A stretch of DNA of 64,000 bases from Metapseudomonas resinovorans DSM 21078 (GCF_000423545.1 NZ_AUIE01000006.1:62001-126000), one strand, 5' to 3'; positions 20,667-39,279 are shown, counted from the stretch's first letter. Notes: a model not told the origin generated them from the sequence alone. Numbers and translations are program-made.

Positions 20667-22019
20667 ATGAGCGCTCTATATATGATTCTTGGCACCCTGG
20701 TCGCTCTCGGGGTGCTGGTCACGTTCCACGAATTCGGTCACTTCTGGGTGGCGCGGCGCTGCGGGGTCAAAGTCCTGCGCTTCTCCGTAGGGTTCGGCAC
20801 GGCGCTGTTCCGCTGGCATGATCGCCACGGCACCGAGTTCGTTATCGCCGCCATCCCTCTTGGCGGTTACGTGAAGATGCTGGACGAGCGCGAGGCGGAC
20901 GTGCCGGCCGAGTTGCTCGACCAATCCTTCAACCGCAAGCCGGTGGGACAACGCATCGCCATCGTGGCTGCCGGGCCCGTCGCCAACTTCCTCCTGGCAC
21001 TGTTGTTCTTCTGGGTGCTGGCCATGCTCGGCAGTCAGCAGGTGCGGCCTGTCATCGGTGGTGTTGCGTCGGACAGCATTGCCGCCCGGGCTGGCCTGGA
21101 AGCCGGCGAGGAAATCGTTTCGGTGGACGGCAAGTCCGTCAGCGGCTGGTCCCAGGTGAATCTGCAACTGGTTCGCCGCCTGGGTGAAAGCGGCACGCTC
21201 CAGGTCGGCGTGCGTGAGGCTGGCGCCACAACCGAACAGTTCCGAGAGCTGCAGTTGAATGCCTGGCTCAAGGGCGCCGATGAGCCTGACCCTATTGGTG
21301 CTCTGGGTATCACGCCCTGGCGTCCGGCCATCCCGCCGGTGCTTGCCGAGCTTGACCCGAAAGGGCCGGCTCAGGCGGCGGGGCTCAAGGTCGGTGACCG
21401 CCTGCTGGCCCTTGACGGCCAGCCGCTTGATGACTGGCAGCAATTGGTGGAACGGGTGCGCAAGCGTCCCGCCGAGCGAGTCACGCTTAGCGTCGAGAGC
21501 GACAGCCAGGTTCGCGAAGTTCAGCTGACCCTGGCTAGCCGTGGCGAGGGCGAAGCCCGCAGCGGTTACCTTGGTGCGGGGGTGAAAGGCATTGAATGGC
21601 CAGCGGAAATGCTTCGGGAGGTCAGTTTCGGTCCGCTCGATGCGGTGACCGAGGCAGTGGCCAGGACCTGGTCCATGAGCCTGCTAACTCTGGATTCCCT
21701 AAAGAAAATGTTGCTCGGCGAGCTCTCGGTAAAAAACTTGAGCGGGCCGATAACCATTGCTAAAGTGGCGGGCGCTTCGGCCCAGTCCGGGGTGGGGGAT
21801 TTCCTTAACTTCCTCGCCTATCTGAGCATAAGCCTGGGGGTTCTCAATCTGTTGCCAATCCCTGTCCTGGATGGGGGGCACCTGCTGTTTTATCTGATCG
21901 AATTGGCGCGAGGTCGTCCATTGTCAGAACGGGTGCAGGCTTGGGGGGTGCAGATCGGTATCAGTCTAGTCGTGGGGGTGATGTTGCTCGCCCTGGTAAA
22001 TGATCTGAGCCGTCTGTAA
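20667..22019 (+). CDS. rseP: site-2 intramembrane metalloprotease RseP (MucP)
   Basis: 450 aa. Cleaves the anti-sigma factor MucA (RseA type) within the membrane after AlgW/DegS and so frees AlgU (sigma E type). Seen: zinc motif HEFGH (His21, Glu22, His25) in the first membrane segment, two PDZ domains (about residues 115-190 and 205-290), and the third ligand Asp402 in NLLPIPVLDGG near the C-terminus. Placement between dxr and bamA is the Pseudomonas standard. Confidence 0.96.
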   Translation: MSALYMILGTLVALGVLVTFHEFGHFWVARRCGVKVLRFSVGFGTALFRWHDRHGTEFVIAAIPLGGYVKMLDEREADVPAELLDQSFNRKPVGQRIAIVAAGPVANFLLALLFFWVLAMLGSQQVRPVIGGVASDSIAARAGLEAGEEIVSVDGKSVSGWSQVNLQLVRRLGESGTLQVGVREAGATTEQFRELQLNAWLKGADEPDPIGALGITPWRPAIPPVLAELDPKGPAQAAGLKVGDRLLALDGQPLDDWQQLVERVRKRPAERVTLSVESDSQVREVQLTLASRGEGEARSGYLGAGVKGIEWPAEMLREVSFGPLDAVTEAVARTWSMSLLTLDSLKKMLLGELSVKNLSGPITIAKVAGASAQSGVGDFLNFLAYLSISLGVLNLLPIPVLDGGHLLFYLIELARGRPLSERVQAWGVQIGISLVVGVMLLALVNDLSRL

Positions 22020-22038
22020 CAAGTCACTGAATGCCGAG

Positions 22039-22068
22039 TCTGCCGCCTTGTGCGGCAGATTCTTTATT
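22039..22068 (+). terminator. hairpin with T-rich tail between rseP and bamA
   Basis: TCTGCCGC (22039-22046) and GCGGCAGA (22052-22059) form an 8-bp stem followed by TTCTTTATT. It may reduce read-through from rseP into bamA or act as an attenuator. Confidence 0.5.
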
Positions 22069-22093
22069 ACCGGTTGGAATAAAAAAGGACTTC

Positions 22094-24457
22094 ATGAAAC
22101 GCCTGCTGCTACCTGCGGTGCTTGCCGCACTCATGATCGCCGAGGTTCACGCCGAGTCCTTCAACATCTCCGACATTCGCGTCAATGGCCTGCAGCGGGT
22201 ATCCGCTGGCAGCGTATTCGGCGCACTGCCACTCAACGTCGGCGACACAGCTGATGACCGCCGCCTCGTCGAGGCCACCCGCGCCCTGTTCAAGACCGGT
22301 TTCTTCCAGGATATCCAACTGGGCCGCGAAGGCGACGTGCTGGTTATCACCGTAGTCGAGCGCCCGTCGATCTCCAGCATTGAGATCGAGGGCAACAAGG
22401 CCATCAGCACCGAAGACCTGCTCAAGGGCCTGAAACAGTCCGGCCTGGCTGACGGGGAAATCTTCCAGCGCGCGACCCTCGAAGGCGTGCGTAACGAACT
22501 GCAGCGCCAGTATGTGGCCCAGGGCCGTTACTCCGCCGAGATCGAGGCTGACGTGATCCCGCAGCCGCGCAACCGCGTAGCGCTCAAGATCAAGATCAAC
22601 GAAGGCTCGGTCGCAGCCATCCAGCACATCAACATCGTCGGTAACACGGTCTTCTCCGATGAGGATCTGATCGACCTGTTCGAGCTGAAGACCACCAACT
22701 GGCTGTCCTTCTTCAAGAACGACGACAAGTACGCCCGCGAAAAGCTTTCCGGCGACCTGGAGCGTCTGCGTTCCTACTATCTGGACCGCGGCTACATCAA
22801 CATGGATATCTCTTCCACGCAGGTATCCATCACCCCGGACAAGAAGCACGTCTACGTCACCGTCAACGTGGACGAGGGCGAGAAGTACACCGTTCGCGAC
22901 GTGAAGCTCTCCGGCGACCTGAAGGTGCCCGAGGACGAAGTGAAGAAGCTGCTGCTGGTACAGCAGGGGCAAGTTTTCTCACGCAAGGTGATGACGACCA
23001 CGTCTGAGTTGATTACCCGCCGCCTGGGTAACGAGGGCTATACCTTCGCCAACGTGAACGGCGTGCCGGAAGCCCATGACGAGGACAACACCGTTTCCAT
23101 CACGTTCGTGGTGGACCCGGGCAAGCGCGCCTACGTCAATCGCATCAATTTCCGTGGCAACACCAAAACTGAAGACGAAGTGCTGCGTCGCGAAATGCGC
23201 CAGATGGAAGGCGGCTGGGCGTCGACCTACCTGATCGACCAGTCCAAGACTCGTCTGGAGCGCCTCGGCTTCTTCAAAGAGGTCAACGTCGAGACCCCGC
23301 AGGTGCCGGGTACTGATGACCAGGTCGATGTGAACTACACCGTGGAAGAGCAACCGTCCGGCTCCATCACCGCGAGCGTGGGCTTCGCCCAGAGCGCCGG
23401 TCTGATCCTCGGCGGTTCCATCAGCCAAAACAACTTCCTGGGTACCGGTAACAAGGTCAGCATCGGTCTGACCCGTTCCGAGTACCAGACCCGCTACAAC
23501 TTCGGCTTTGTCGACCCCTACTGGACTCCGGATGGCGTGAGTCTGGGCTACAACGCCTTCTACCGCAGTACCGACTACGATGACCTCGACACTGACGTAT
23601 CCAGCTATGCGGTGGACAGCTACGGTGCCGGTGTCAGCATCGGTTATCCGATCAGCGAAACTGCGCGTCTGACCTATGGCCTGACCGTGCAGCAGGACAA
23701 GATCAACACCGGTATCTACACCGTCGACGAGATCTTCGATTTCCTTGAGGAAGAAGGCGATAGCTACACCAACTTCAAGGGCTCGATCGGCTGGTCCGAA
23801 TCGACCCTGAACAAGGGCGTAATGGCTACGCGCGGCCATTCCCAGAGCCTGGTGCTTGAAAGCACCATTCCGGGAAGCGACCTGTCGTTCTACAAGCTCG
23901 ACTACCGTGGCCAGCTGTTCACTCCGCTGACCCAGAACACGGCACTGCGTTGGCACACCGAACTGGGCTATGGCGACAGCTATGGTTCCACCTCCGAGCT
24001 GCCGTTCTACGAGCATTACTTCGCGGGTGGCTTCAACTCCGTACGCGGCTTCGAAGACAGCAGCCTGGGGCCGCGCAGCACACCCAGTCGTGGCCAGGCT
24101 GTAACGGGCAACGAAGGGACCGCGGCCGACCCGGATCAGGATCCGCTGCCTTTCGGTGGCAACGTGTTGATCCAGGGTGGTGTGGAGCTGCTCTTCCCGC
24201 TGCCATTCGTCAAGGATCAGCGCCAGCTTCGTACCGTGCTGTTCTGGGACGTGGGTAACGTGTTCGACACCAGCTGCTCGTCCACCGCGACCAACTGCAG
24301 CAGCATCAACGCAGGTGACTTGGCGAGTTCGGTGGGTGTAGGCCTGACCTGGATTACTGCGCTGGGCCCGTTGAGCTTCAGTCTGGGCATGCCGGTCAAG
24401 AAGCCGGACAATGCTGATACCCAGGTGTTCCAGTTCTCCCTGGGCCAGACTTTCTAA
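22094..24457 (+). CDS. bamA: outer-membrane beta-barrel assembly protein BamA
   Basis: 787 aa (Opr86 in P. aeruginosa). A signal peptide (MKRLLLPAVLAALMIAEVHA, cleaved before ES) is followed by five POTRA domains (about residues 22-420) and a 16-strand barrel (420-787) ending in Phe (FSLGQTF), the recognition end of outer-membrane proteins. The barrel lid motif region with VRGFEDSSLGPR (VRGF) is present. The start at 22094 was chosen because AAAGGA lies before it and the signal peptide begins there; the frame opens 21 codons earlier without support. It is followed by skp, its periplasmic partner. Confidence 0.97.
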   Translation: MKRLLLPAVLAALMIAEVHAESFNISDIRVNGLQRVSAGSVFGALPLNVGDTADDRRLVEATRALFKTGFFQDIQLGREGDVLVITVVERPSISSIEIEGNKAISTEDLLKGLKQSGLADGEIFQRATLEGVRNELQRQYVAQGRYSAEIEADVIPQPRNRVALKIKINEGSVAAIQHINIVGNTVFSDEDLIDLFELKTTNWLSFFKNDDKYAREKLSGDLERLRSYYLDRGYINMDISSTQVSITPDKKHVYVTVNVDEGEKYTVRDVKLSGDLKVPEDEVKKLLLVQQGQVFSRKVMTTTSELITRRLGNEGYTFANVNGVPEAHDEDNTVSITFVVDPGKRAYVNRINFRGNTKTEDEVLRREMRQMEGGWASTYLIDQSKTRLERLGFFKEVNVETPQVPGTDDQVDVNYTVEEQPSGSITASVGFAQSAGLILGGSISQNNFLGTGNKVSIGLTRSEYQTRYNFGFVDPYWTPDGVSLGYNAFYRSTDYDDLDTDVSSYAVDSYGAGVSIGYPISETARLTYGLTVQQDKINTGIYTVDEIFDFLEEEGDSYTNFKGSIGWSESTLNKGVMATRGHSQSLVLESTIPGSDLSFYKLDYRGQLFTPLTQNTALRWHTELGYGDSYGSTSELPFYEHYFAGGFNSVRGFEDSSLGPRSTPSRGQAVTGNEGTAADPDQDPLPFGGNVLIQGGVELLFPLPFVKDQRQLRTVLFWDVGNVFDTSCSSTATNCSSINAGDLASSVGVGLTWITALGPLSFSLGMPVKKPDNADTQVFQFSLGQTF

Positions 24458-24499
24458 GTGTTTCATCAAGACAACAGTATGTGTTGCAGGAGTTGCATC

Positions 24500-25003
24500 G
24501 TGCGTAAGTTGACTCAATTCGTTCTGGTTGCCGCTGCCTTGATGGCGACTCCGGCTTTCGCGGAAATGAAGATTGCGGTACTGAACTATCAAATGGCCCT
24601 GCTGGAATCCGACGCGGCCAAGAAATACGCCGTCGATGCAGAGAAAAAGTTCGGCCCCCAACTGAACAAGCTGAAGACCCTGGAAAGCGACGCCAAGCGC
24701 ATTCAGGACCGTCTGGTGAAAGACGGCGAGAAGATGCAGCAGGCCGAGCGTGAGCGCCTGGAACTCGAATTCAAGCAAAAGGCCCGTGACTTCCAGTTCC
24801 AGTCCAAGGAGCTGAACGAAGCGAAAGCTGTTGCCGATCGCGACATGCTCAAGCAACTGAAGCCGAAGCTGGACAAGGCCGTTGAAGAAGTCCTGAAGAA
24901 GGGCAGCTTTGACCTGGTGCTGGAGCGTGGTGCCGTGGTTGACGTCAAGCCGCAATACGACATCACCCGCCAAGTCATCGAGCGCATGAACCAGCAGCGT
25001 TGA
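24500..25003 (+). CDS. skp: periplasmic chaperone Skp/OmpH
   Basis: 167 aa from a GTG start with AGGAG 8 nt before it. A signal peptide of about 21 residues ends in ATPAFA. The mature part is mostly charged coiled-coil helices (residues about 45-120), the tentacle arms of the Skp trimer that hold unfolded outer-membrane proteins on the way to BamA. Upstream in-frame GTG and ATG codons would give an N-terminus without signal character, so they are rejected. It touches lpxD (TGATG). Confidence 0.93.
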   Translation: MRKLTQFVLVAAALMATPAFAEMKIAVLNYQMALLESDAAKKYAVDAEKKFGPQLNKLKTLESDAKRIQDRLVKDGEKMQQAERERLELEFKQKARDFQFQSKELNEAKAVADRDMLKQLKPKLDKAVEEVLKKGSFDLVLERGAVVDVKPQYDITRQVIERMNQQR

Positions 25004-26064
25004 TGATGACTGCCCCGGTCTTCACTCTCGGCCAACTGGCCGAACGCCTCGGTGCCACCCTGTGTGGTGCCGAAGGCACAGCGATCAGTGGCCTGGCTAC
25101 CCTGCAGGAGGCCGGTCCGGGCCAACTCACTTTCCTGGCCAATCCGCAGTATCGCAAGTTCCTCGCCGATACCCGCGCCGCCGCCGTATTGCTGACCCCG
25201 GCCGATGCCGAGGGTTACAGCGGCAGCGCTCTGGTCGTGGCCAACCCCTACCTGGCTTACGCTGAGCTTTCCCATCTGTTCGACCCCAAGCCCAAGGCTC
25301 AACCTGGCATTCATCCGACCGCCGTGGTCGCCGAGGATGCCAAGGTCGATCCGAGCGCTAGCGTCGGTGCCTATGTGGTAATCGAGTCCGGCGTACAGAT
25401 CGGCGCCGGGGTGACGTTGGGCGCTCATTGCGTGGTCGGTGCGCGCACCGTGATCGGTGAAGGTGGCTGGCTGGCTCCGCGTGTGACCCTCTATCACGAT
25501 GTGATCATCGGCAAGCGCGTGGTGATTCAGTCTGGCGCCGTTATCGGTGGCGAAGGTTTTGGCTTTGCCAACGAGAAGGGCGTTTGGCAGAAGATCGCGC
25601 AGATCGGCGGTGTCGTCCTGGGTGACGACGTCGAGGTGGGTGCCAACACCACCATCGACCGCGGTGCCCTGTCCAATACCTTGATCGGCAATGGCGTGAA
25701 GCTGGATAACCAGATCATGATCGCGCACAACGTGCAGATTGGTGACAACACCGCCATGGCCGGCTGTGTCGGTATTTCCGGCAGCACCAAGATTGGCCGC
25801 AATTGCATGATCGCCGGTGGTGTGGGGATGGTTGGCCACATTGAGGTGTGCGACAACGTGTTCGTCACCGGTATGACCATGGTGACTCGCAATATCACCG
25901 AGCCGGGTGCCTACTCTTCCGGTACCGCGATGCAGACCGCCGCGGAGTGGAAGAAGAGCGCTGCCCGTATTCGCCAGTTGGACGACATGGCGCGTCGTCT
26001 GCAGCAACTGGAAAAACGCCTGGCGGCAGTGACCCCGGGCGGGGATGCTTCATCAGAAGCCTGA
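25003..26064 (+). CDS. lpxD: UDP-3-O-(3-hydroxyacyl)glucosamine N-acyltransferase
   Basis: 353 aa. Third enzyme of lipid A synthesis; adds a 3-hydroxyacyl chain from ACP to the 2-amino group. An N-terminal uridine-binding domain (about residues 1-100) is followed by a left-handed beta-helix of hexapeptide repeats ([20 protein letters not shown] and on) with catalytic His in MIAHNVQIG, and a C-terminal helix ([13 protein letters not shown]). The ATG at 25003 overlaps the skp stop by one base; a second ATG follows at 25006. Confidence 0.96.
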   Translation: MMTAPVFTLGQLAERLGATLCGAEGTAISGLATLQEAGPGQLTFLANPQYRKFLADTRAAAVLLTPADAEGYSGSALVVANPYLAYAELSHLFDPKPKAQPGIHPTAVVAEDAKVDPSASVGAYVVIESGVQIGAGVTLGAHCVVGARTVIGEGGWLAPRVTLYHDVIIGKRVVIQSGAVIGGEGFGFANEKGVWQKIAQIGGVVLGDDVEVGANTTIDRGALSNTLIGNGVKLDNQIMIAHNVQIGDNTAMAGCVGISGSTKIGRNCMIAGGVGMVGHIEVCDNVFVTGMTMVTRNITEPGAYSSGTAMQTAAEWKKSAARIRQLDDMARRLQQLEKRLAAVTPGGDASSEA

Positions 26065-26112
26065 TTTACGTAGCGCCGCGCATCCCCAATACTTTGAAAA
26101 GGCTCCAGGAAC

Positions 26113-26553
26113 ATGATGGACATCAACGAGATTCGCGAATATCTGCCGCACCGCTACCCCTTCCTCCTGGTGGATCGAGTGGTGGAGCTGGATGTTGAAG
26201 GCAAGCGCATTCGCGCCTACAAGAATGTCAGCATCAACGAGCCCTTCTTCAACGGCCATTTCCCGCAGCACCCGATCATGCCGGGTGTGCTGATCATCGA
26301 AGCGATGGCCCAGGCGGCCGGCATCCTCGGTTTCAAGATGCTCGACGTCAAACCAGCTGACGGCACCCTCTACTACTTCGTGGGTTCCGACAAACTGCGC
26401 TTCCGCCAGCCGGTATTGCCGGGCGATCAACTGATCCTCAGTGCGCAGTTCCTCAGCGTCAAACGCGGCATCTGGAAGTTCGACTGCAATGCCAGCGTCG
26501 ATGGCAAGGAAGTATGCTCGGCCGAGATCATCTGTGCGGAACGCAAACTATGA
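26113..26553 (+). CDS. fabZ: 3-hydroxyacyl-ACP dehydratase FabZ
   Basis: 146 aa hot-dog fold. Dehydrates 3-hydroxyacyl-ACP in fatty acid elongation and competes with LpxA/LpxD for 3-hydroxyacyl-ACP. Seen: [13 protein letters not shown], catalytic His in [13 protein letters not shown] (about residue 49) and catalytic Glu in [10 protein letters not shown] (about 63). Its stop overlaps the lpxA start (ATGA). Confidence 0.97.
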   Translation: MMDINEIREYLPHRYPFLLVDRVVELDVEGKRIRAYKNVSINEPFFNGHFPQHPIMPGVLIIEAMAQAAGILGFKMLDVKPADGTLYYFVGSDKLRFRQPVLPGDQLILSAQFLSVKRGIWKFDCNASVDGKEVCSAEIICAERKL

Positions 26554-27326
26554 GTTTGATTGACCCTCGCGCCATTATCGATCCGGCAGCGAAGCTGGCG
26601 GATGGCGTTCAGGTCGGCCCTTGGTCGATCATTGGACCCGATGTGGAAATCGGCGAGGGGACCGTGGTCGGACCGCATGTGGTCATCAAGGGACCGACCC
26701 GTATCGGAAAGCACAACCGCATCTACCAGTTCTCTTCGGTGGGCGAGGACACTCCCGACTTGAAGTACAAGGGTGAGCCTACTCGCCTGGTGATTGGTGA
26801 CCACAATGTGATCCGCGAAGGCGTGACTATCCATCGTGGCACTGTGCAGGACCGCTCCGAGACCACCATTGGCGACCACAATCTGCTGATGGCTTATGTT
26901 CATATCGGTCACGACAGCGTGATCGCGAATCATTGCATTCTGGTGAACAACACCGCGCTGGCCGGCCATGTACATGTGGACGACTGGGCGATTCTCTCCG
27001 GTTACACCCTGGTGCATCAGTTCTGCCGCATCGGCGCCCACAGCTTCTCGGGCATGGGCACGGCCATCGGCAAAGACGTGCCGGCGTACGTCACTGTCTT
27101 TGGTAACCCGGCCGAGGCCCGCAGCATGAACTTCGAGGGTATGCGCCGTCGTGGTTTCAGTGCCGAAGCGATTGCTGCCCTGCGTCGTGCCTACAAGGTG
27201 GTCTACCGCCAGGGGCTGACCGTCGAGCAGGCACTGGCCGAACTCGCCGAGACCTCTGACCAGTTCCCGGAAGTTGCCGTTTTCCGCGACTCCATCCAGT
27301 CCTCGACCCGCGGCATTACCCGCTGA
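26550..27326 (+). CDS. lpxA: UDP-N-acetylglucosamine O-acyltransferase
   Basis: 258 aa. First enzyme of lipid A synthesis; pseudomonad LpxA uses C10 3-hydroxyacyl-ACP. The beta-helix of hexapeptide repeats runs from residue 10 to about 180 ([15 protein letters not shown] and on). Catalytic His is in the [14 protein letters not shown] region. The family segment [18 protein letters not shown] is present. Start chosen at 26550 (MSLIDPRA), coupled to fabZ by a 4-nt overlap, rather than the upstream in-frame ATG at 26514. Confidence 0.97.
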   Translation: MSLIDPRAIIDPAAKLADGVQVGPWSIIGPDVEIGEGTVVGPHVVIKGPTRIGKHNRIYQFSSVGEDTPDLKYKGEPTRLVIGDHNVIREGVTIHRGTVQDRSETTIGDHNLLMAYVHIGHDSVIANHCILVNNTALAGHVHVDDWAILSGYTLVHQFCRIGAHSFSGMGTAIGKDVPAYVTVFGNPAEARSMNFEGMRRRGFSAEAIAALRRAYKVVYRQGLTVEQALAELAETSDQFPEVAVFRDSIQSSTRGITR

Positions 27327-27330
27327 GCCC

Positions 27331-28464
27331 ATGAATCGTCCTTTGCGCATCGCGCTGGTTGCCGGCGAGGCGTCCGGCGACATCCTTGGTTCCACCCTCA
27401 TGCAGGCGCTCAAGGTGCGCCATCCTGACGCGCAGTTCATTGGCGTTGGCGGCCCGCGCATGCAGGCGGAGGGACTGGAATCCTATTTCCCCATGGAACG
27501 CCTAGCAGTCATGGGCCTTGTGGAGGTGCTAGGGCGTCTCCCCGAGTTGCTGGCGCGCCGTAAGCGTCTGATCCACACCCTGATCGACGAGCGTCCCGAC
27601 GTCTTCATCGGCATCGACGCGCCGGACTTCAACCTGGGTGTCGAGCTCAAGCTTCGACGCGCCGGTATCAAGACCGTGCACTACGTCAGCCCCTCGGTCT
27701 GGGCCTGGCGGCAGAAGCGTGTGTTGAAAATTCGCGAAGGCTGCGACCTGATGCTCACGCTGTTCCCCTTCGAAGCGCGGTTCTATGACGAGCATGGGGT
27801 GCCGGTGCGCTTTGTCGGCCACCCACTGGCCGATGCCATTCCCTTGCAGGCCGATCGCGCGGCTGCGCGGCTCGCGCTGGATCTGCCCGAGGACTCGCCC
27901 GTGGTGGCGTTGTTGCCGGGTAGCCGGGGCGGTGAAGTTGGCAAGTTGGGGGGCTTGTTCCTCGACGCCGCCGAACGCCTGCGTTCGATTCGCCCCGGCA
28001 TTCGCTTTGTATTGCCCTGCGCGAGTCCAGAGCGGCGCGCACAGGTCGAGGCGATGGTCGCCGGTCGCGACCTGCCGTTGAAACTGCTCGATGGTCGTTC
28101 CCACGAGGCCCTGGCCGCATGTGATGCGGTACTGATCGCCTCCGGCACCGCCACGCTGGAAGCCCTGCTGTACAAGCGCCCAATGGTAGTGGCCTACAAG
28201 GTTGCACCGCTGACCTACCGGATTCTCAAGCGCCTGGTGAAGAGCCCCTACGTGTCCCTGCCTAACCTGCTGGCCCAGCGCCTGCTGGTGCCTGAGCTGC
28301 TGCAGGATGCCGCGACGCCCGAGGCCCTGGCCCAGGCTGTTTCGCCCTTGCTGGATGACGGCGAGGTGCAGACCCATGGCTTCGATGTCATTCACCGTTC
28401 CCTGCGTCAGGACGCATCGCGCCAGGCGGCCGATGCCGTCCTGCAACTGATTGGAGTGTCCTGA
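27331..28464 (+). CDS. lpxB: lipid-A-disaccharide synthase
   Basis: 377 aa, GT19 family. Joins UDP-diacylglucosamine and lipid X. Seen: [15 protein letters not shown] (about residues 9-23), [36 protein letters not shown] and the UDP-binding end [20 protein letters not shown]. Start at 27331 (MNRPLRIAL), four bases after the lpxA stop; an in-frame ATG inside lpxA (27274) is not supported. Overlaps rnhB by one base. Confidence 0.96.
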   Translation: MNRPLRIALVAGEASGDILGSTLMQALKVRHPDAQFIGVGGPRMQAEGLESYFPMERLAVMGLVEVLGRLPELLARRKRLIHTLIDERPDVFIGIDAPDFNLGVELKLRRAGIKTVHYVSPSVWAWRQKRVLKIREGCDLMLTLFPFEARFYDEHGVPVRFVGHPLADAIPLQADRAAARLALDLPEDSPVVALLPGSRGGEVGKLGGLFLDAAERLRSIRPGIRFVLPCASPERRAQVEAMVAGRDLPLKLLDGRSHEALAACDAVLIASGTATLEALLYKRPMVVAYKVAPLTYRILKRLVKSPYVSLPNLLAQRLLVPELLQDAATPEALAQAVSPLLDDGEVQTHGFDVIHRSLRQDASRQAADAVLQLIGVS

Positions 28465-29066
28465 TGCAGCTCGGTCTGGATTTCAGCCTGGTAGAAGAAC
28501 TGGTGGCCGGCGTCGACGAAGTCGGCCGTGGTCCTCTCTGCGGTCCGGTGGTTACCGCCGCGGTCATTCTCGATCCGGCACGGCCGATCATTGGTCTCAA
28601 TGATTCGAAGAAGCTCTCCGAAGCCCGCCGGGATGCGCTGTTCGACGAGATCCGAGAGAAGGCCCTCGCCTGGTGCATTGCCCGTGCCGAGGTGGAGGAG
28701 ATCGATAAGCTGAACATCCTCCATGCCACCATGCTGGCGATGCAGCGCGCCGTGGAGGGCCTCAGCGTTACGCCGAAATTGGCCCTGATCGATGGCAATC
28801 GTTGCCCCAAGCTCAAGGTTCCCAGCGCGCCTGTGGTCAAGGGCGATAGCCAGGTGCCGGCCATTGCTGCTGCTTCTATCCTGGCCAAGGTCAGTCGCGA
28901 CCGTGAGATGGCCGAGCTGGAGGCGCTCTATCCCGGCTACGGCATCGCCGGGCACAAGGGCTATCCCACGCCGGTCCACCTTGAGGCCTTGCGTCGCCTG
29001 GGACCGACGCCCATCCATCGACGCTCCTTCGGCCCGGTTCGGGAGCTGATCGAGGGCGGCCGCTGA
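28464..29066 (+). CDS. rnhB: ribonuclease HII
   Basis: 200 aa. Removes RNA and single ribonucleotides from DNA. Seen: [14 protein letters not shown] with the first catalytic Asp and Glu (Asp18, Glu19), [15 protein letters not shown] (third Asp, about residue 109) and [14 protein letters not shown] (fourth Asp, about 126-140). Usual place between lpxB and dnaE. Confidence 0.97.
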   Translation: MQLGLDFSLVEELVAGVDEVGRGPLCGPVVTAAVILDPARPIIGLNDSKKLSEARRDALFDEIREKALAWCIARAEVEEIDKLNILHATMLAMQRAVEGLSVTPKLALIDGNRCPKLKVPSAPVVKGDSQVPAIAAASILAKVSRDREMAELEALYPGYGIAGHKGYPTPVHLEALRRLGPTPIHRRSFGPVRELIEGGR

Positions 29067-29121
29067 GGCCTGTTGTCGCTCCCGTCCGCGACCTTGCCCC
29101 AAGCCTGTAGCTTTATCCGAT

Positions 29122-29141
29122 GGCCCGGTACAATCCGGGCC
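29122..29141 (+). terminator. hairpin in front of dnaE
   Basis: GGCCCGG-TACAAT-CCGGGCC followed by TTGTCGTTTTC. It can act as a terminator of the lpx-rnhB transcript; the loop TACAAT also resembles a -10 box, so a dnaE promoter may overlap it. Confidence 0.45.
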
Positions 29142-29172
29142 TTGTCGTTTTCGCGTTATGCATAGGACTTCC

Positions 29173-32697
<3,525 letters not shown>

Positions 32698-32824
32698 TGC
32701 GAACGTGACAGCACGCCCGCAGAGGCCCGATTTCGATTTGATCTCGACCCGAACGCGCCCGATCCCTTAAGGTAGGGCGCCAAATGGAACCAGCCGCCTG
32801 GCCCCAAGCGCACGACGGAAGCCT

Positions 32825-33775
<951 letters not shown>

Positions 33776-33797
33776 CCCCTCGCTTCAGGCTGCGCGT

Positions 33798-33829
33798 CTC
33801 GGGCCCCGGCTTTATGCTTGGGGCCCGAG
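33798..33829 (+). terminator. long GC hairpin between accA and tilS
   Basis: CTCGGGCCCC (33798-33807) and GGGGCCCGAG (33820-33829) are perfect complements around a 12-nt loop. No T run follows; a pause or attenuation role is possible. Confidence 0.4.
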
Positions 33830-33848
33830 TCGGTTACCCGAGCCTCCC

Positions 33849-35162
33849 ATGTCCCTCGAATCCTGCCTGTTGTCCGCCCTGGCCCCGTGGCGCCATGCGC
33901 CGGCCTGGCGCGTCGCCTTCTCCGGCGGACTCGACTCCACTGTCCTCCTTCATCTGCTGGTGCGCCTCGCCCGTCGCGAAGCCCTGCCGCCGCTTTCTGC
34001 CATCCATGTCCATCACGGCCTTCAGGTCGCGGCCGATGCCTGGCCGAACCATTGCCAGCGGTTTTGCGATGAACTGGGCGTTCCGCTGCAGGTGTTGCGG
34101 GTAACGGTAGATTCCGGGCCCAGCCTGGAAAGGGCCGCGCGAGATGCGCGATATGCCGCTTTCATCGATGAGTTGGGCGCCGGGGAGGTACTGTTCAGTG
34201 CCCAGCACCGTGACGACCAGGCCGAGACGCTGCTCTTCCGCCTGCTGCGAGGGGCTGGCGTGCGTGGGTTGGCAGGTATGCCGGAAAGCCGCTCGTTGGG
34301 GCAGGGCACCCTGGTCAGGCCATTGCTGCGCGCAGCCCGTGCCGAGCTGGAAACCTACGCTCGCGCCGAAGGGCTCCAGTGGGTGGAAGACCCGAGCAAC
34401 GCCGACACGTCGCTATCCCGCAATTTCCTTCGCCTCCGTATCTTCCCGGTACTGCAAGCTCGATGGCCAAGGGTGGCGGAAACCCTTGCGCGTAGTGCCG
34501 AACATTTGGCCGAGGCAGAAACCCTGCTCGGCGAGTTGGCGCACGCGGATCTCGAAAACGCACGAGACTGCGTTGATTTCCCCTGGCTGCCCCTGCCGTC
34601 CCTGGATTTGCAGGTGCTGGTCGGCCTGTCGCCAGCTCGGCAACGCAATGCACTGCGTTACTGGCTGGCGAAGCTGACGCCCCTTCCCGACAGCGGCCAT
34701 TGGGCGGGATGGGAAAACCTGCGTGATGCCGCCGTCGATTCGGCGCCGGTCTGGCGTCTGGCGCGGGGCGAACTTCAACGTGCCGACGGACGGTTGTGGT
34801 GGTTATCCGGGGACTGGCTCGCCGCACCGGTTTCGAATCTTGCCTGGCACGCTCCCACTCAACCGCTCGAGCTGCCCGGTAATGGCCGGCTGGCGTTGCA
34901 GGGCGAGGCGCCGATTGGTCGGCTCGAGGTTCGCTATCGGCAAGGAGGTGAGGTGCTGGAGATAGCAGGGCGAGGGCGTCGCGACCTCAAGCGGCTGCTC
35001 AATGAGTCGCGGCTGCCCGCTTTTGCCCGTGGCCGATTGCCGCTGCTCTTCGTCGAAGGAGAACTGCTGGCCGTGGCCAATCTGCCGGGGTTGGACGGTC
35101 CGCAGGCGGGCCACTGGCGTCTGCGCTGGACCCCACCGACGAATGACCAAGGTTTGAGCTGA
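33849..35162 (+). CDS. tilS: tRNA(Ile)-lysidine synthetase
   Basis: 437 aa. Converts C34 of the CAU-anticodon tRNA(Ile) to lysidine, which changes its codon from AUG to AUA. Seen: PP-loop SGGLDST (residues 25-31) for ATP, HVHHGLQ, the QHRDDQAETLLFRLLRG segment and the DPSNAD motif near 180, then the C-terminal tRNA-binding domains (RDLKRLLNESRLPAFARGRLP). The second half is more divergent than its neighbours, as is usual for TilS. Confidence 0.94.
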   Translation: MSLESCLLSALAPWRHAPAWRVAFSGGLDSTVLLHLLVRLARREALPPLSAIHVHHGLQVAADAWPNHCQRFCDELGVPLQVLRVTVDSGPSLERAARDARYAAFIDELGAGEVLFSAQHRDDQAETLLFRLLRGAGVRGLAGMPESRSLGQGTLVRPLLRAARAELETYARAEGLQWVEDPSNADTSLSRNFLRLRIFPVLQARWPRVAETLARSAEHLAEAETLLGELAHADLENARDCVDFPWLPLPSLDLQVLVGLSPARQRNALRYWLAKLTPLPDSGHWAGWENLRDAAVDSAPVWRLARGELQRADGRLWWLSGDWLAAPVSNLAWHAPTQPLELPGNGRLALQGEAPIGRLEVRYRQGGEVLEIAGRGRRDLKRLLNESRLPAFARGRLPLLFVEGELLAVANLPGLDGPQAGHWRLRWTPPTNDQGLS

Positions 35163-35204
35163 TAGGGTCTTTCCGGTAGACTACGCTCCCGTCTTACATA
35201 GCAT

Positions 35205-35229
35205 CCGCTGATTCCTTCGGAATCGGCGG
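35205..35229 (+). terminator. hairpin after tilS
   Basis: CCGCTGATTCC-TTC-GGAATCGGCGG (one G-T pair) followed by TTGTTGCTTTTG. Probably ends the accA-tilS transcript. The rest of the 176-bp gap to pyrG must hold the pyrG promoter, which I could not place with confidence. Confidence 0.55.
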
Positions 35230-35281
35230 TTGTTGCTTTTGAAGCAGCGCCCCAGTGGCGCTCCATGGTTGAAGGCCATAG

Positions 35282-37819
<2,538 letters not shown>

Positions 37820-37857
37820 ACCGGCCTTTCTCCGGTAAAGTGCCGCGTGGGCACAAT

Positions 37858-37912
37858 CTGACCGATCGGTCAGGACATTCGCCGGGTCAGCCGACCCCGA
37901 GGCCCGGCGAAT
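37858..37912. repeat. 16-bp perfect palindrome and adjacent hairpin upstream of eno
   Basis: CTGACCGATCGGTCAG (37858-37873) is a perfect palindrome, directly followed by ATTCGCCGGG (37877-37886) pairing with CCCGGCGAAT (37903-37912). Neither has a T tail. The palindrome could be an operator for eno or part of a kdsA terminator; the 144-bp gap otherwise holds only the eno ribosome site. Confidence 0.5.
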
Positions 37913-37930
37913 CGCCTCACTTTCTGCTGA

Positions 37931-39253
<1,323 letters not shown>

Positions 39254-39279
39254 GTCCGCAGCTGCAATCGGTCAGGCCG

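Noticed and set aside
22979-24973. Very long open frame (664 codons) on the minus strand opposite bamA and skp
   Set aside because: It is antisense to two certain genes; long antisense frames are expected in GC-rich codon usage, and the protein is low-complexity in Val/Gly/Leu/His without domains.
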